Shown: piece by piece, positions 1-9,086 of the stretch
Layout: every line of letters starts with the position of its first letter
Numbering within the stretch: position 1 is the first letter of the stretch
From: Bacteroidales bacterium
GTDB lineage: Bacteria > Bacteroidota > Bacteroidia > Bacteroidales > UBA932
Assembly: GCA_017476575.1 (NCBI GenBank)
Contig: JAFUZO010000075.1
Span: forward strand, 1-56,425
Reading direction: 5' to 3'
DNA: 56,425 nt
Position numbers and translations under genes: made by a program
The notes under the pieces: model-generated
What the model was told of the DNA's origin: nothing
What the model saw: only the letters and a program-made list of their open reading frames with translations
Databases searched by the model: none

Positions 1-957
1 CGTGGCGATCTCGATACGGCGGAAGCCCACGTGGAAGCGGGTATATTCGCCGTTCACGCGCAGGAGGAGGGTGTACAGTTCGGGCGTCTCGGCACTCCAG
101 CGGCGGGCACTGCGGACGGTGTCGGTCACGGTGACCATCTCGCCGGAGAACTCGAAGACGGCGTCGGCGACGGTCGTGCCGTCGCGGTCGATGAGTTCGT
201 AGAAGACTTCCACGGGGACCCGGCTCCGCATCTTCAGGCGGAAGATGCCGTCCTGGAGGCCCGGGTCGAGGGTGGAGACGACGCTGAACGAGAAGCCGGT
301 GTCCGCCTTCTCGCTGGAGAGGTAGACGTCGCGCTCGATGCCGCTGATGCGCCAGAAGTCCTGACATTCGAGATACGAGCCGGTGGAATACCGGTAGACC
401 TTGAGGGTCAATTCATTTTCGCCTTCGCGAAGGGCTCCGGTGACGTTGAACCGGGCGAGGCTCTTGGAATCCTCGCAGTAGCCGGTCTCGCGGCCGTTGA
501 CATAGACATAGGTGCCGGATTTGATGCCGGCGAGGTTGAGGTACACGGCGCGGCCCGCCCAGGTCTCCGGCACGGTGAAGGTCCGGTGGTAAAGGGCGGA
601 GGGCACGGCCTCAGGCAACTGCGGAGGCTGCGGGTCCTTCGGACAGAAGTCATAGGGCTGGTTGGTGTAGATAGCCGTCCCGTAGCCCTGCACTTCCCAG
701 TTCCCCGGCACGGTGATGCGGTCCCAGGCGCCGCCCTGCCAGTGTTCCATCTCTCGATGGTCACCGAAGTATTTGAAATCCCATATTCCGTTGAGGTCCA
801 CGTAGTTCTCGCTCTGCCGGAACCCTTTGGACAGGGCGTCGGAACGCTCGGCGAAGAAGATGGTCTCGGGACGCCGCGTCTCGGCACCGACGGAAGTGGT
901 CGCGATGTCCTGCCAGTACGGAAGGACGGAAAGGAGAGTGATGAGGATGGTTGTCAT
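1..957 (-). CDS. Glycoside hydrolase family 2 beta-galactosidase, N-terminal part (runs off the window)
   Basis: The frame reads from an ATG at 957 down to base 1 with no stop, giving 319 codons of a longer gene. The translation has the GH2 sugar-binding jelly-roll pattern: DLNGIWDFKYF, then VPGNWEVQGYG, then IYTNQPYDFC, then a YHRTFTVPETWAGRAVYL segment and VYRYSTGSYLECQDFWRISG. This is the usual order in LacZ-type enzymes ahead of the Ig-like and TIM-barrel domains. The catalytic glutamates lie beyond the window edge, so activity cannot be judged. The N-terminus is hydrophobic (MTTILITLLSVLPYW), suggesting export, although no clean signal-peptidase site is seen. It is divergent from rnr and shares a compact promoter region with it. 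The expected role is removal of terminal beta-galactose from glycans. The family call is firm; substrate is unknown. Confidence 0.85.
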   Translation of the reverse strand, partial: MTTILITLLSVLPYWQDIATTSVGAETRRPETIFFAERSDALSKGFRQSENYVDLNGIWDFKYFGDHREMEHWQGGAWDRITVPGNWEVQGYGTAIYTNQPYDFCPKDPQPPQLPEAVPSALYHRTFTVPETWAGRAVYLNLAGIKSGTYVYVNGRETGYCEDSKSLARFNVTGALREGENELTLKVYRYSTGSYLECQDFWRISGIERDVYLSSEKADTGFSFSVVSTLDPGLQDGIFRLKMRSRVPVEVFYELIDRDGTTVADAVFEFSGEMVTVTDTVRSARRWSAETPELYTLLLRVNGEYTRFHVGFRRIEIAT

Positions 958-980
958 AACGGTTCAAAACGGTCAGGACA

Positions 981-1008
981 CAAAGATAAAAAATTATATG
1001 TAACTTTG
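981..1008. promoter_or_regulatory. Face-to-face -7 boxes between GH2 gene and rnr
   Basis: A minus-strand TATCTTTG (981-988 on the plus strand as CAAAGATA) faces a plus-strand TAACTTTG (1001-1008), with 12 bases between. Each matches the Bacteroidetes -7 consensus TAnnTTTG and points to the gene on its side. The leader would be about 15-20 bases for rnr and about 20 for the GH2 gene. No convincing TTTG -33 box was found for either direction. The same geometry recurs at 5990-6017. Confidence 0.55.
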
Positions 1009-1028
1009 CGGCCGTAAATCTGAATTAT

Positions 1029-3299
1029 ATGAGTAGAAGAAAAAGAAGAGGCGAAGGAAAGACGGCATCCCGCAAGAAGAAAGTCAAGGTAGTCCCCGAG
1101 TTCGAGGGCCGGGCCATGATGTCCCGCGAGGGCTTCGTGTTCGTGCGCATCGAAGGGCAGGACGAGGATGTCTACGTGAAAGCCTCCAAGACCCGCGGCG
1201 CCCTGCATGGCGATACCGTCCGCGTGGCCGTGACCAAATCCAAGGAACAGAGTTCCAAGCAGCGCCGCGAGGGCGAGATCGTCGCCATCGTGCAGCGCAG
1301 CGAGCGCCCCTTCGTGGGCATCCTGCACATCGTGGGACAGAACGCCTGGGTGCTGATGTCATCCAAGACGATGCCCTATGATATCTCCGTACCGGTCCCC
1401 GAGGGCGGCGTGCGCGGCATGAAGGTCGCCGCCGTCGTCGACGGATGGGACCGGGGCGAACCGAATCCCCGCGGCCATGTCACCGATATCCTCGGCATGC
1501 CCGGCGAGAACGACACCGAAATGCACGCCATCCTGGCCGAATTCGGCCTGCCGTACCGTTTTGAAAAGTCCGTGGAGGACGCGGCCGACCGGATTTCCGA
1601 CGAGATCACGGACCGGGACCGAGCCGGCCGCCGCGATTTCCGGAAGGTGCTCACCTTCACCATCGACCCGGCCGATGCCAAGGACTTTGACGACGCCCTG
1701 TCCTTCCGGGTGCTGGACAACGGCAACTACGAGGTCGGCGTCCATATCGCCGATGTGACGTATTATGTGAAGCCCGGCACGCCGGTCGATGCAGAGGCTC
1801 AGGAGCGCGGTACGTCCGTGTACCTGGTGGACCGCACCGTCCCGATGCTCCCGGAGAAACTCTCCAACAAACTGTGCTCCCTGCGGCCCGATGAAGAAAA
1901 GCTGACCTTCTCCGCCGTGTTCGAACTGACGCCCCAGGCGAAGGTCCTGAATCCCTGGTTCGGGCGGACCGTCATCCGTTCGGACTATCGTTTCGACTAT
2001 GATGGAGCCCAGGCGGTCATCGAGGCCGGCCCGAAGGCCCTGGAAGGGGTGTTCGGCGAAGGCTCCGAGTGCGGCATCGTCCCGACGGAGGTCAAGGAGG
2101 CCGTGCTGACACTCGATAAGTTGGCTTCGAAACTTCGCAAGAAGCGTTTCGCCGCCGGGGCCGTCAACTTCGACCGGGCCGAGATGAAGGTCGAGGTCGA
2201 TGCCGCCGGCAAACCGGTCGCCGTCCACCAGAAGATATCCAAGGAGGCCAACTGGCTCATCGAAGAGTTCATGCTGCTGGCCAACCGCTCCGTCGCCGAA
2301 TTCGTCGCCTCGGGCGGCAAGATGGGCGGCAAGGCCGTGAAGGACCCCAAGACCTTCGTATACCGGATCCATGACGAGCCGAACATGGAGAAACTCGGCG
2401 GCCTGCGGGATTTCGCGGGCAACTTCGGCTACAAGATGGGCGCCCTGGACAGCGGCAAGGACATCGCCGCTGCCCTCAACACCCTCATGGGCGAGGCCAA
2501 GGACAAGCCTGAACTCGGCGCCATCCAGATCCTGGCCCTCCGTTCGATGGCCAAGGCCTGCTATTCGACCGACAATATCGGCCATTATGGCCTTGCCTTC
2601 AAGTTCTATACCCACTTCACCTCGCCGATCCGCCGCTATCCCGATATGATGGTCCACCGCCTGCTGGCGATGTACCTCGACGGGGCCGCCTCCCAGTCCA
2701 AGGACTATTACGAGGCCCAGTGCACCCACGCCTCCGAACGGGAGGTCGTTGCGGCCGAGGCCGAGCGGGAGAGCATCAAGTACAAGGTCGTGGAATTCAT
2801 GGAGGACAAGGTCGGCCAGGAGTTCGACGGCCATGTCTCCGGGGTTACCCAGTGGGGCATCTATGTCGAGATCGAACCGACCAAGGTCGAGGGCATGATC
2901 CCGCTCCGCACCATCAAGTCCGACTTCTACGACTTCGACGAGGAGCATTACCGCGTGGTCGGACGGCGCTCGCAACGCATCATCCGCCTTGGCGACCCGC
3001 TCCGCATCCGGGTCAAGGGTACCAACCTCGAACAGAAACTCCTCGATTACGAACTCATCGAGCCGGAGATCGCCCCGGCGGAAGGCCCCGCCTCCGACGG
3101 GGCCCCTGCACAGAAATCCCGCCGCGGTCGCAAGCCCTCCGTACGTCGCAGTTCCGGGGCCGGCCGGACCGCCTCTTCCGGTCCTTCCCAACCGGATGCT
3201 TCCCGCAAATCCGCATCCTCCCGTTCCCGGAAGTCCTCCGCCTCCGCGAAGTCTTCCGGGTCCGGCAAGCCCGTCCGGCGGTCCCGTAGATCCAAGTGA
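1029..3299 (+). CDS. rnr: Ribonuclease R (3'-5' exoribonuclease)
   Basis: The 756-residue protein is an RNB-family hydrolytic exoribonuclease that degrades structured RNA from the 3' end in the cytoplasm. A basic N-terminus is followed by a cold-shock/OB segment (about 25-130). The RNB catalytic domain has the metal-binding aspartates in DPADAKDFDDA (213-223) and the later TSPIRRYPDMMVHR segment. An S1 domain follows (about 595-690), containing VSGVTQWGIYVEIEPTKVEG. The last 70 residues are a Ser/Arg/Lys-rich tail typical of RNase R and useful for RNA binding. The ATG is preceded by a TAACTTTG promoter box. Length is slightly above the usual 710-720 of Bacteroidetes homologues because of the tail. 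It is transcribed alone; the downstream gene is convergent. Confidence 0.96.
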   Translation: MSRRKRRGEGKTASRKKKVKVVPEFEGRAMMSREGFVFVRIEGQDEDVYVKASKTRGALHGDTVRVAVTKSKEQSSKQRREGEIVAIVQRSERPFVGILHIVGQNAWVLMSSKTMPYDISVPVPEGGVRGMKVAAVVDGWDRGEPNPRGHVTDILGMPGENDTEMHAILAEFGLPYRFEKSVEDAADRISDEITDRDRAGRRDFRKVLTFTIDPADAKDFDDALSFRVLDNGNYEVGVHIADVTYYVKPGTPVDAEAQERGTSVYLVDRTVPMLPEKLSNKLCSLRPDEEKLTFSAVFELTPQAKVLNPWFGRTVIRSDYRFDYDGAQAVIEAGPKALEGVFGEGSECGIVPTEVKEAVLTLDKLASKLRKKRFAAGAVNFDRAEMKVEVDAAGKPVAVHQKISKEANWLIEEFMLLANRSVAEFVASGGKMGGKAVKDPKTFVYRIHDEPNMEKLGGLRDFAGNFGYKMGALDSGKDIAAALNTLMGEAKDKPELGAIQILALRSMAKACYSTDNIGHYGLAFKFYTHFTSPIRRYPDMMVHRLLAMYLDGAASQSKDYYEAQCTHASEREVVAAEAERESIKYKVVEFMEDKVGQEFDGHVSGVTQWGIYVEIEPTKVEGMIPLRTIKSDFYDFDEEHYRVVGRRSQRIIRLGDPLRIRVKGTNLEQKLLDYELIEPEIAPAEGPASDGAPAQKSRRGRKPSVRRSSGAGRTASSGPSQPDASRKSASSRSRKSSASAKSSGSGKPVRRSRRSK

Positions 3300-3432
3300 C
3301 CGGATCTTCCGCTCTTTCGGAGGTTGGGCGTCAGGCCTTTTGAAAGCACCTGGTTGCCAGCCTGTTATAAAATCATCGAATCCCTGCTTCCATGAGCCCC
3401 GTCCATGATTCCGCAACCCGTTCGGAAGACGG

Positions 3433-4587
3433 CTACAGCAGCGAGACGGCGAGGTAGAGGAAGTGGGCGAAGACCCCGGCGCAGAGGCCGGCGACGGCAT
3501 GGGCGCCGATGGCTTTGGAGATGACTTTCCGGTAGCCGAGCGAGTCGAGCATGGCGGTATGGGTGGACAGGAAGCCGCTCCAGCACATGCCGATGGCGGT
3601 GAATACGGCGATGGCGTTGCCGTCCAGGATACCGGCGGCGTTGAAGGTCGGCAGGAGGCCGAGCGAAGCGCCGACGGCGCCGAGGGCGGTCATCGGAAAG
3701 GCGATCAGTTCCATGTGCTTGAAACCGAACAGCCATTCGAAGACCCAGTGGACCTTTCCGGCGAGCCAGGGGAGGAGCGGAACGCCCTGGGAAGAGGACC
3801 CGTCGTAGACCCCGCCCGGACCGGTACCGAACGTGATCATGATGACCCCCGTTGTGATGATCAACACTCCGGGGATGATCTGCAGGCCCAGGTCCACGCC
3901 ATTCTTGCCGCCGTCGAGGATGGCGTTGAGGAAGCGCATGAAGATGCCGTCCTTCTTCTCTTCCTCCAGATGTTCTTCCTGGATCTCTTCGGGGGCCTGC
4001 GACTGCACCGGTGTATCCAGTCCGGGATAGGTCTTCAGGCAGCTCCGCTGCATGATGCGGGTCGAGATGACAGAGCCGCAGAAAGCACCGACGAGTCCCA
4101 CCAAGGCACCGGTCACGTGGCCGTAACCGATCATGGTGATGATGACGACGAAGCCCATGCCGAAAGCAGTGCCGAAATTGGTGAGGGAGATGAGCTGGTA
4201 TTTCTTGAAATAGGCCGAGAAGGTCTTGTCCTTGGACAGGGCGATGATGGCAGGGTTGTCGGACAGGAAGGTCATGACGGCTCCGAGGGCGGCGACGCCC
4301 GGGAGGTTGTATACGGGCTTCATGAGCGGCCGCAAGAACCGCTCCAGCAGGGTCACGACCCCGAATTCAGACATCAGCTTCGACAGGGCGCCGGTGAGGA
4401 CCGTGATGCCCATGAGGTAGAAGACCGTGTTCAGCAGGAGGTCATGGGCCGTGGCCATGATGGTCTTGAGCATGTTGCCGCCACCCATCCGGGTGCCGAG
4501 GGCGCTGAAGACGGCGATGAGGAGGACGAGGAAGATGACCGCTTCCACGGTGGAGCGGCGTCCCTGAATCTTTTTACGGGAGGACAT
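3433..4587 (-). CDS. Multi-span membrane protein with nucleoside-recognition (gate) domains
   Basis: A 384-residue inner-membrane protein with about eight to ten hydrophobic segments and two gate-type halves. The first half contains FLSDNPAIIALSKDK; the second contains FPMTALGAVGASLGLLPTF. A charged cytoplasmic linker rich in Glu (about 190-212) separates them. The family (Pfam Gate / nucleoside recognition, also seen in SpoVM-type SpmA/SpmB proteins) is widespread in Bacteroidetes, but its transported substrate is generally not established. It is a single gene on the minus strand, downstream of a TACTTTTG box and convergent with rnr. The membrane nature is firm; any claim of nucleoside transport would rest only on the domain name. 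Confidence 0.75.
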   Translation of the reverse strand: MSSRKKIQGRRSTVEAVIFLVLLIAVFSALGTRMGGGNMLKTIMATAHDLLLNTVFYLMGITVLTGALSKLMSEFGVVTLLERFLRPLMKPVYNLPGVAALGAVMTFLSDNPAIIALSKDKTFSAYFKKYQLISLTNFGTAFGMGFVVIITMIGYGHVTGALVGLVGAFCGSVISTRIMQRSCLKTYPGLDTPVQSQAPEEIQEEHLEEEKKDGIFMRFLNAILDGGKNGVDLGLQIIPGVLIITTGVIMITFGTGPGGVYDGSSSQGVPLLPWLAGKVHWVFEWLFGFKHMELIAFPMTALGAVGASLGLLPTFNAAGILDGNAIAVFTAIGMCWSGFLSTHTAMLDSLGYRKVISKAIGAHAVAGLCAGVFAHFLYLAVSLL

Positions 4588-4659
4588 GGATCAAGGGTTG
4601 TTCAGGTTCAGACTGGGAAGGATGTGGCCGCATAAAGTCTCAGTGTGGGGTGGCGGCGA

Positions 4660-4667
4660 CAAAAGTA
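4660..4667 (-). promoter_or_regulatory. -7 box TACTTTTG for the gate-domain gene
   Basis: On the minus strand the sequence reads TACTTTTG about 73 bases before the ATG at 4587. It fits TAnnTTTG. It lies between the recO stop and the gate-domain gene, so it separates that gene from the recO-rdgB transcript. Confidence 0.4.
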
Positions 4668-4692
4668 CGAATAATTTTCAGATTTTACAGGT

Positions 4693-5343
4693 TTATGCAT
4701 AAAGATCCCGTAAAATCGCTAAAGATTTGACGGCGATGGTGGTTTCTGCATGATACTCGATGTATTTCAAGAGGTCTTCGCAGAGCGCGTTGCGGACGGC
4801 CCCCTGGAGGGGGAGGAGCATGGATTCACTGAAGGAGCATTCCAGGAACGGCCTGAGTTCCTTCAGATGCCGCCCGGCGAACGGGGCGATGTCTTCGAAG
4901 GTCGGACTGAAGCCGAGGGCTCCGGCCAGTTCCAGGAGGAACCGGATGTGGAAGTTGGAGAAATCGGACTGGATTTCGTTGAGGGTGAGGATACTGCGGA
5001 CACACCACTCGTAGAGTCCGTCTTCGTTGGTCCCGTCCTTGAGGGTCCGGTACAGGACCTCGGACATGAACAAGGTCATGGTGTTCTTGTGGAGGTTGCC
5101 CCGGATGCCGTTCAGGGAGTCTTTCGCCATGATGTTCCGGGCCGTCCACAGAGAAGATTTCGGATTTTCCGTCACGTCCATCTCCAGGATGTTCAACGGC
5201 AGGAAGAGTGCCATGGAGGTCTTCTTCCCCACCCGCACCAGGAACCCGCGGCGCCCGTGCTCCTGCGAGAGTGTGTGCAGGACGATCGAGTTTTCCCCGA
5301 ACTTCGTGTGGTTCAATACGATGACCTCGATGCTTGTTGTCAT
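4693..5343 (-). CDS. recO: DNA repair protein RecO
   Basis: A 216-residue protein with the RecO N-terminal OB fold: IEVIVLNHTKFGENSIVLHT at the start and EHGRRGFLVRVGKK around 28-41. A helical C-terminal region includes LLELAGALGFSP, matching the LL(E)xLGxxP element of the family. RecO acts with RecR and RecF to load RecA onto SSB-coated single-stranded DNA and anneals complementary strands. The usual C-terminal zinc-finger cysteines are absent, as is common in Bacteroidetes RecO. The start codon overlaps the stop of rdgB by 4 bases, so the two form one transcript. Confidence 0.9.
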   Translation of the reverse strand: MTTSIEVIVLNHTKFGENSIVLHTLSQEHGRRGFLVRVGKKTSMALFLPLNILEMDVTENPKSSLWTARNIMAKDSLNGIRGNLHKNTMTLFMSEVLYRTLKDGTNEDGLYEWCVRSILTLNEIQSDFSNFHIRFLLELAGALGFSPTFEDIAPFAGRHLKELRPFLECSFSESMLLPLQGAVRNALCEDLLKYIEYHAETTIAVKSLAILRDLYA

Positions 5344-5966
5344 GTCCTGTTTTTCAAGTATTCCGCCATGGCCCGGAGCGCCTTGCCCCGGTGCGAGATG
5401 GCGTTCTTCTCGCCGGGGGAGAGCTCGGCGGCGGTGACATCATATCCGTCCGGAATGAAGACCGGATCGTAGCCGAAACCACCCTTTCCGGAGCGGTCGA
5501 GGGCGATGCGCCCCTCCATGGTCCCGTCGAAGAAATGCCGTTCACCGCCCAGGATGAGCGTGATGGAGGTACGGAAACGGGCTCTGCGGGTGGCATGGGG
5601 CGTGTCGATGCCGAGGCTGCGGATGTCGGATGCTTCGATTTCCCGGCGTGCCATTTCCCGGAGGAGCCTGTCGATGTTGGCGGAAGGGTCCTTCGCCTCG
5701 CCGGCATAGCGGGCTGTTTGGACACCCGGTGCCCCGCCGAGGATGTCGACCTCGAGGCCCGTGTCGTCTGCGAAACAATCCATTCCCGTCTTGTCAAAGA
5801 GATATTGAGCCTTCTGGAGAGAATTGGCCCTCAAAGTGTTACCGGTCTCCGGAATCTCTTCCACGATACCGGCCGAAGCGGGGGTAACAAGCTCGAATCC
5901 CTCGCCCAAGATTTCAGCAGCTTCTTTCAACTTTCCGACATTGCCCGTTGCAAATACGATTTTCAT
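5340..5966 (-). CDS. rdgB: Non-canonical purine NTP pyrophosphatase (RdgB/HAM1)
   Basis: The protein, about 208 residues, hydrolyses dITP, dXTP and ITP to monophosphates and keeps deaminated purines out of DNA and RNA. Family motifs are clear: the nucleotide-binding start MKIVFATGNVGKLKEA, the catalytic-loop segment FADDTGLEVDILGGAPGV, then GYDPVF, and SHRGKALRAM near the C-terminus. Two in-frame ATGs are possible (5972 and 5966). The second was chosen because it puts the conserved MKIVFATGN at the very start. It is first in the rdgB-recO operon and divergent from the S41 protease gene, with a TATCTTTG box about 25 bases upstream. Confidence 0.95.
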   Translation of the reverse strand: MKIVFATGNVGKLKEAAEILGEGFELVTPASAGIVEEIPETGNTLRANSLQKAQYLFDKTGMDCFADDTGLEVDILGGAPGVQTARYAGEAKDPSANIDRLLREMARREIEASDIRSLGIDTPHATRRARFRTSITLILGGERHFFDGTMEGRIALDRSGKGGFGYDPVFIPDGYDVTAAELSPGEKNAISHRGKALRAMAEYLKNRT

Positions 5967-5989
5967 ATACACTATAACTATTACCGCCG

Positions 5990-6017
5990 CAAAGATAGCA
6001 AGAATTTTGTAACTTTG
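5990..6017. promoter_or_regulatory. Face-to-face -7 boxes between rdgB and the S41 protease gene
   Basis: A minus-strand TATCTTTG (5990-5997) serves rdgB and a plus-strand TAACTTTG (6010-6017) serves the protease gene. Exactly 12 bases lie between them. The box order and spacing are identical to the pair at 981-1008. Confidence 0.55.
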
Positions 6018-6055
6018 TCAGTTGGCACGGCCTTTGCCGTACCGCCCAGCTGAAT

Positions 6056-7690
6056 ATGAAGAAGATGAAATTTGTCCTGGCGGCCGCGATGGCGTTGACC
6101 CTCTCTGCCGCCGCCTCCGCCCAGTCCAAGAGCTTTACCCTCGGCAAATGGGTCGAGCTGCACAATGCGATTCTCAAGGAGTTGAACCGTTCCTACGTGG
6201 ATTCCCTGGATGTCGACCGTATCGAACGCGAAGCTGTCGACGCGATGCTGGAGGCGTTGGATCCGTACACGGTCTATGTACCGGAGGAAGAGCAGGAGGA
6301 TTTCCAGATGATGCTGACAAGTGCCTACGGTGGCATCGGGGCAGTCATCTACAAACCCGATGTGGAGGGCAATGTCATCATCAACGAACCGTATGCCGAT
6401 TCTCCGGCGGCGAAGGCCGGACTCCGGTGCGGCGACGAGATCGAGACCATCGACGGCGAATCCACCCACGGACTCAAGAGCAACGAATGTACCGAGAAGA
6501 TGCGCGGCAAGCCGGGTACGACCGTGACCTTCCGGGTCCGCAAACTCCGGGGCGGTGACTCCTGGAAAGCCGGTGAGGTTATCGAGGTCCCCGTTGTCCG
6601 GGAACGGATCGTCCTCCCTTCGGTCGAATATGTAGGCATGCTGGACGATACGACCGGCTATATCCTGATGACCAAGTTCACGGAAGGCGTCGGCCAGGGC
6701 ATCCGGGACGGCTATTTCAAGTTGAAGGGACAAGGCATGCAACGGCTGGTCATCGACCTGCGCGGCAACGGCGGCGGCCTCCTCTCCGAAGCGGTCGGCA
6801 TCGTATCCCTCTTCGTACCGAAAGGCTCCGTCGTCGTGACGTCGAAGGGCCGGGCGGCCGGTTCCGAGGGATCCTATAAGACCACGGCCGACCCGGTGGA
6901 TACGCAGATTCCGGTTGTCGTCCTCGTCGATTCCGGTTCCGCCTCCGCTTCCGAGATCGTATCCGGAGCCCTCCAGGACTACGACCGGGCCACCATCATC
7001 GGCACCCGTACCTACGGCAAGGGCCTCGTGCAGAGCATCCGTCCTCTTCCGTATGACGGCCAGCTGAAGGTCACGACATCCAAGTATTACACGCCGTCGG
7101 GCCGCTGCGTCCAAGCCATCGACTACTCCCACCGCAACGAGGACGGCAGCGTGGGCCATATCCCGGATTCCCTGACCCATGAATTCAAGACAGCGCACGG
7201 CCGCACGGTGAAGGATGGCGGCGGCATCCTGCCGGACCACGAGGTCAAAGGCAAGAAGTATTCCCGCCTGACCTATTCGCTGGTGCTGGGCGGGATCGTG
7301 GACCAGTATGCCATGAAGTATGTCCGGGAACATGAGACCATCCCGGCGGTGGACGATTTCCATTTCACTGCGTATGACGACTTCATCGCCTTCGCCTCCG
7401 ACAAGGAGTTCGACTACCGTTCCTCCGCCCGCGCGATGTTCGACGAGATGAAGAAGACCCTCACGGAAGACGGTCTTTCCGATGCGCTTTCCGGGGAGCT
7501 GGATGCGCTGGAACACTCCCTGGACATGGACAAGGCCACCTTCCTCCGCCTCAAGAAGGACGAAATCGTCCCCTTCATCGAAGAGGAGATCGTCACCCGC
7601 TACTACTTCCAGGAAGCCGGTATCCGGATCCGCCTCCGCTATGACGACCAGCTCCACGAAGCCCTGCGGAAGCCCGCTATCTCCTGGTAA
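6056..7690 (+). CDS. S41 family C-terminal processing peptidase (CtpA-like)
   Basis: A 544-residue exported serine protease. A signal peptide (residues 1-22, ending ASAQ) is followed by the S41 N-terminal helical region, a PDZ domain (about 88-175, with GIGAVIY and AAKAGLRCGDEI) and the S41 core. The core has LVIDLRGNGGGLLSEAV (231-247), the nucleophile loop VDSGSASASE (291-300) and the general-base lysine in TYGKGLVQ (Lys322). A C-terminal helical domain of about 130 residues follows. Proteins of this type trim periplasmic or outer-membrane proteins in Bacteroidetes; the substrate is unknown. It has its own promoter and is divergent from rdgB. The Ser/Lys dyad appears intact. Confidence 0.92.
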   Translation: MKKMKFVLAAAMALTLSAAASAQSKSFTLGKWVELHNAILKELNRSYVDSLDVDRIEREAVDAMLEALDPYTVYVPEEEQEDFQMMLTSAYGGIGAVIYKPDVEGNVIINEPYADSPAAKAGLRCGDEIETIDGESTHGLKSNECTEKMRGKPGTTVTFRVRKLRGGDSWKAGEVIEVPVVRERIVLPSVEYVGMLDDTTGYILMTKFTEGVGQGIRDGYFKLKGQGMQRLVIDLRGNGGGLLSEAVGIVSLFVPKGSVVVTSKGRAAGSEGSYKTTADPVDTQIPVVVLVDSGSASASEIVSGALQDYDRATIIGTRTYGKGLVQSIRPLPYDGQLKVTTSKYYTPSGRCVQAIDYSHRNEDGSVGHIPDSLTHEFKTAHGRTVKDGGGILPDHEVKGKKYSRLTYSLVLGGIVDQYAMKYVREHETIPAVDDFHFTAYDDFIAFASDKEFDYRSSARAMFDEMKKTLTEDGLSDALSGELDALEHSLDMDKATFLRLKKDEIVPFIEEEIVTRYYFQEAGIRIRLRYDDQLHEALRKPAISW

Positions 7691-7793
7691 CCGCCCCCGG
7701 CTGAATCCTGTTCGGCTGCCGGGTCTGCCTGATAGGTCCGGCCAGTTCGGACGGAAAACAGGGTGAAATCTCGACGGAAGGGGAGAACCATGG

Positions 7794-9086
7794 TCAGACC
7801 CAGCGGTAGACCTTGTCGCCGCGGCGGGGATGGAGGGGTTCGCCGGGAATCATCCCGGGGTGGGCGTTGACCTGGTCGAGGGGCATGCCGTCGAGCGGGA
7901 CGGCGATGGAGCAGCAGGTGCCCTTCCCGGCACAGGAAGCGGGCTGCATCTCCACCCGCATGTCGGCAACCTGCATTTCCAGGATACCGGTAGTACGGCC
8001 GATGAAGAGGATATCGTCGCCCACGGACACCTGGCCCGTCTCGATGAGCACCTCTGCGACACCGATGCGGTTGAACCAGTTGGTGACTTTCCCGACATAG
8101 ACCTTGCGGCGGGTGGCCTGGCTGCCGTAGACTGCACTCCATTCGCCCAGCCGGGCGCCCTGGTAATAGCCGTCCCAGAAGCCCCGGTTGAAGACTTCGG
8201 CGAGCGCCGTCTTCAAGTCGGCGGCCAATCCCGGAGTGTAGACTCCGTCACAGACCGCATCGGCGGCTTGCCGGTAGCAGCGGGCGCAGCGTTTCACATA
8301 TTCCGCACTGCGGGCGCGGCCTTCGATCTTGAAGACCTTCGCGCCGGCATCGACGATCTTGTCCATGAACTCGATGGTACAGAGGTCTTTCGGAGACATG
8401 ATATATGAGTTGTCGACCAGGAGTTCGTTGCCGGTCTCCTCATCGGTGACCCGGTAGCCCCGGCGACAGACTTGGAGGCAGGCGCCCCGGTTGGCGGAGG
8501 AACCATAGGCAGCGAGGGACAGGTAGCATTTCCCCGAAACGGCCATGCAGAATGCTCCGTGGGCGAACATCTCGATCCGCACGGGATGGCCGGAGGGGCC
8601 GCAGATCCGCTCCGTGACAATGGCGTCGTGGATGGCCTTCACCTGGTCCAGCCGGAGTTCGCGTGCCAGGACCACCACGTCGGCGAACCGGGCGTAGAAC
8701 CGCAAGGCTTCCACATTGGAAATGCTGAGCTGGGTGGAGATATGCACCTCCAGGCCGATCTGCCGGGCATACAGGATGGCGGCCATGTCGGAGGCGATGA
8801 CGGCATCCACCCCGGCCTCGCGGGCCTTGTCCAGGACGGCGTGGGCCCCCTCCAGGTCCTCACCGTAGAGGGTGATGTTCAGGGTCATGTAGCCCTTGAT
8901 GCCGTAGGCGCGACAGATGCGCATGATTTCCGGCAGGTCTTCCACGGCGAAATTGTTGGTGGAATGGGACCGCATGTTGAGGTGGCCGATACCGAAGTAG
9001 ACGGAGTCGGCCCCGCCTTCGATGGCCGCCAGGAGGCAGTCGAAACTCCCTGCCGGGGCCATGATTTCCAACTCCTTCCTGTTCAT
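7794..9086 (-). CDS. Peptidase U32 family protein (TrhP/RlhA-type RNA hydroxylation)
   Basis: A 430-residue protein opening MNRKELEIMAPAGSFDCL, the standard U32 start. It carries the family signature EMFAHGAFCMAVSGKCYLS around 190-208, with further cysteines in NRGACLQVCRRGY. In E. coli the relatives TrhP and RlhA are needed for prephenate-dependent hydroxylation of tRNA uridine-34 and 23S rRNA C2501, with the cysteines as likely Fe-S ligands. The old peptidase label rests on distant collagenase-like members. A C-terminal beta-barrel segment (about 330-400) is present as in longer family members. The ATG overlaps the stop of the upstream polyprenyl synthase gene by 4 bases, so they are co-transcribed. 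Confidence 0.9.
   Translation of the reverse strand: MNRKELEIMAPAGSFDCLLAAIEGGADSVYFGIGHLNMRSHSTNNFAVEDLPEIMRICRAYGIKGYMTLNITLYGEDLEGAHAVLDKAREAGVDAVIASDMAAILYARQIGLEVHISTQLSISNVEALRFYARFADVVVLARELRLDQVKAIHDAIVTERICGPSGHPVRIEMFAHGAFCMAVSGKCYLSLAAYGSSANRGACLQVCRRGYRVTDEETGNELLVDNSYIMSPKDLCTIEFMDKIVDAGAKVFKIEGRARSAEYVKRCARCYRQAADAVCDGVYTPGLAADLKTALAEVFNRGFWDGYYQGARLGEWSAVYGSQATRRKVYVGKVTNWFNRIGVAEVLIETGQVSVGDDILFIGRTTGILEMQVADMRVEMQPASCAGKGTCCSIAVPLDGMPLDQVNAHPGMIPGEPLHPRRGDKVYRWV

Noticed and set aside
408..887. A 159-codon minus-strand frame in the GH2 region
   Set aside because: Pro/Ser/Arg-rich off-frame reading. The true GH2 frame runs uninterrupted from 957 to base 1.
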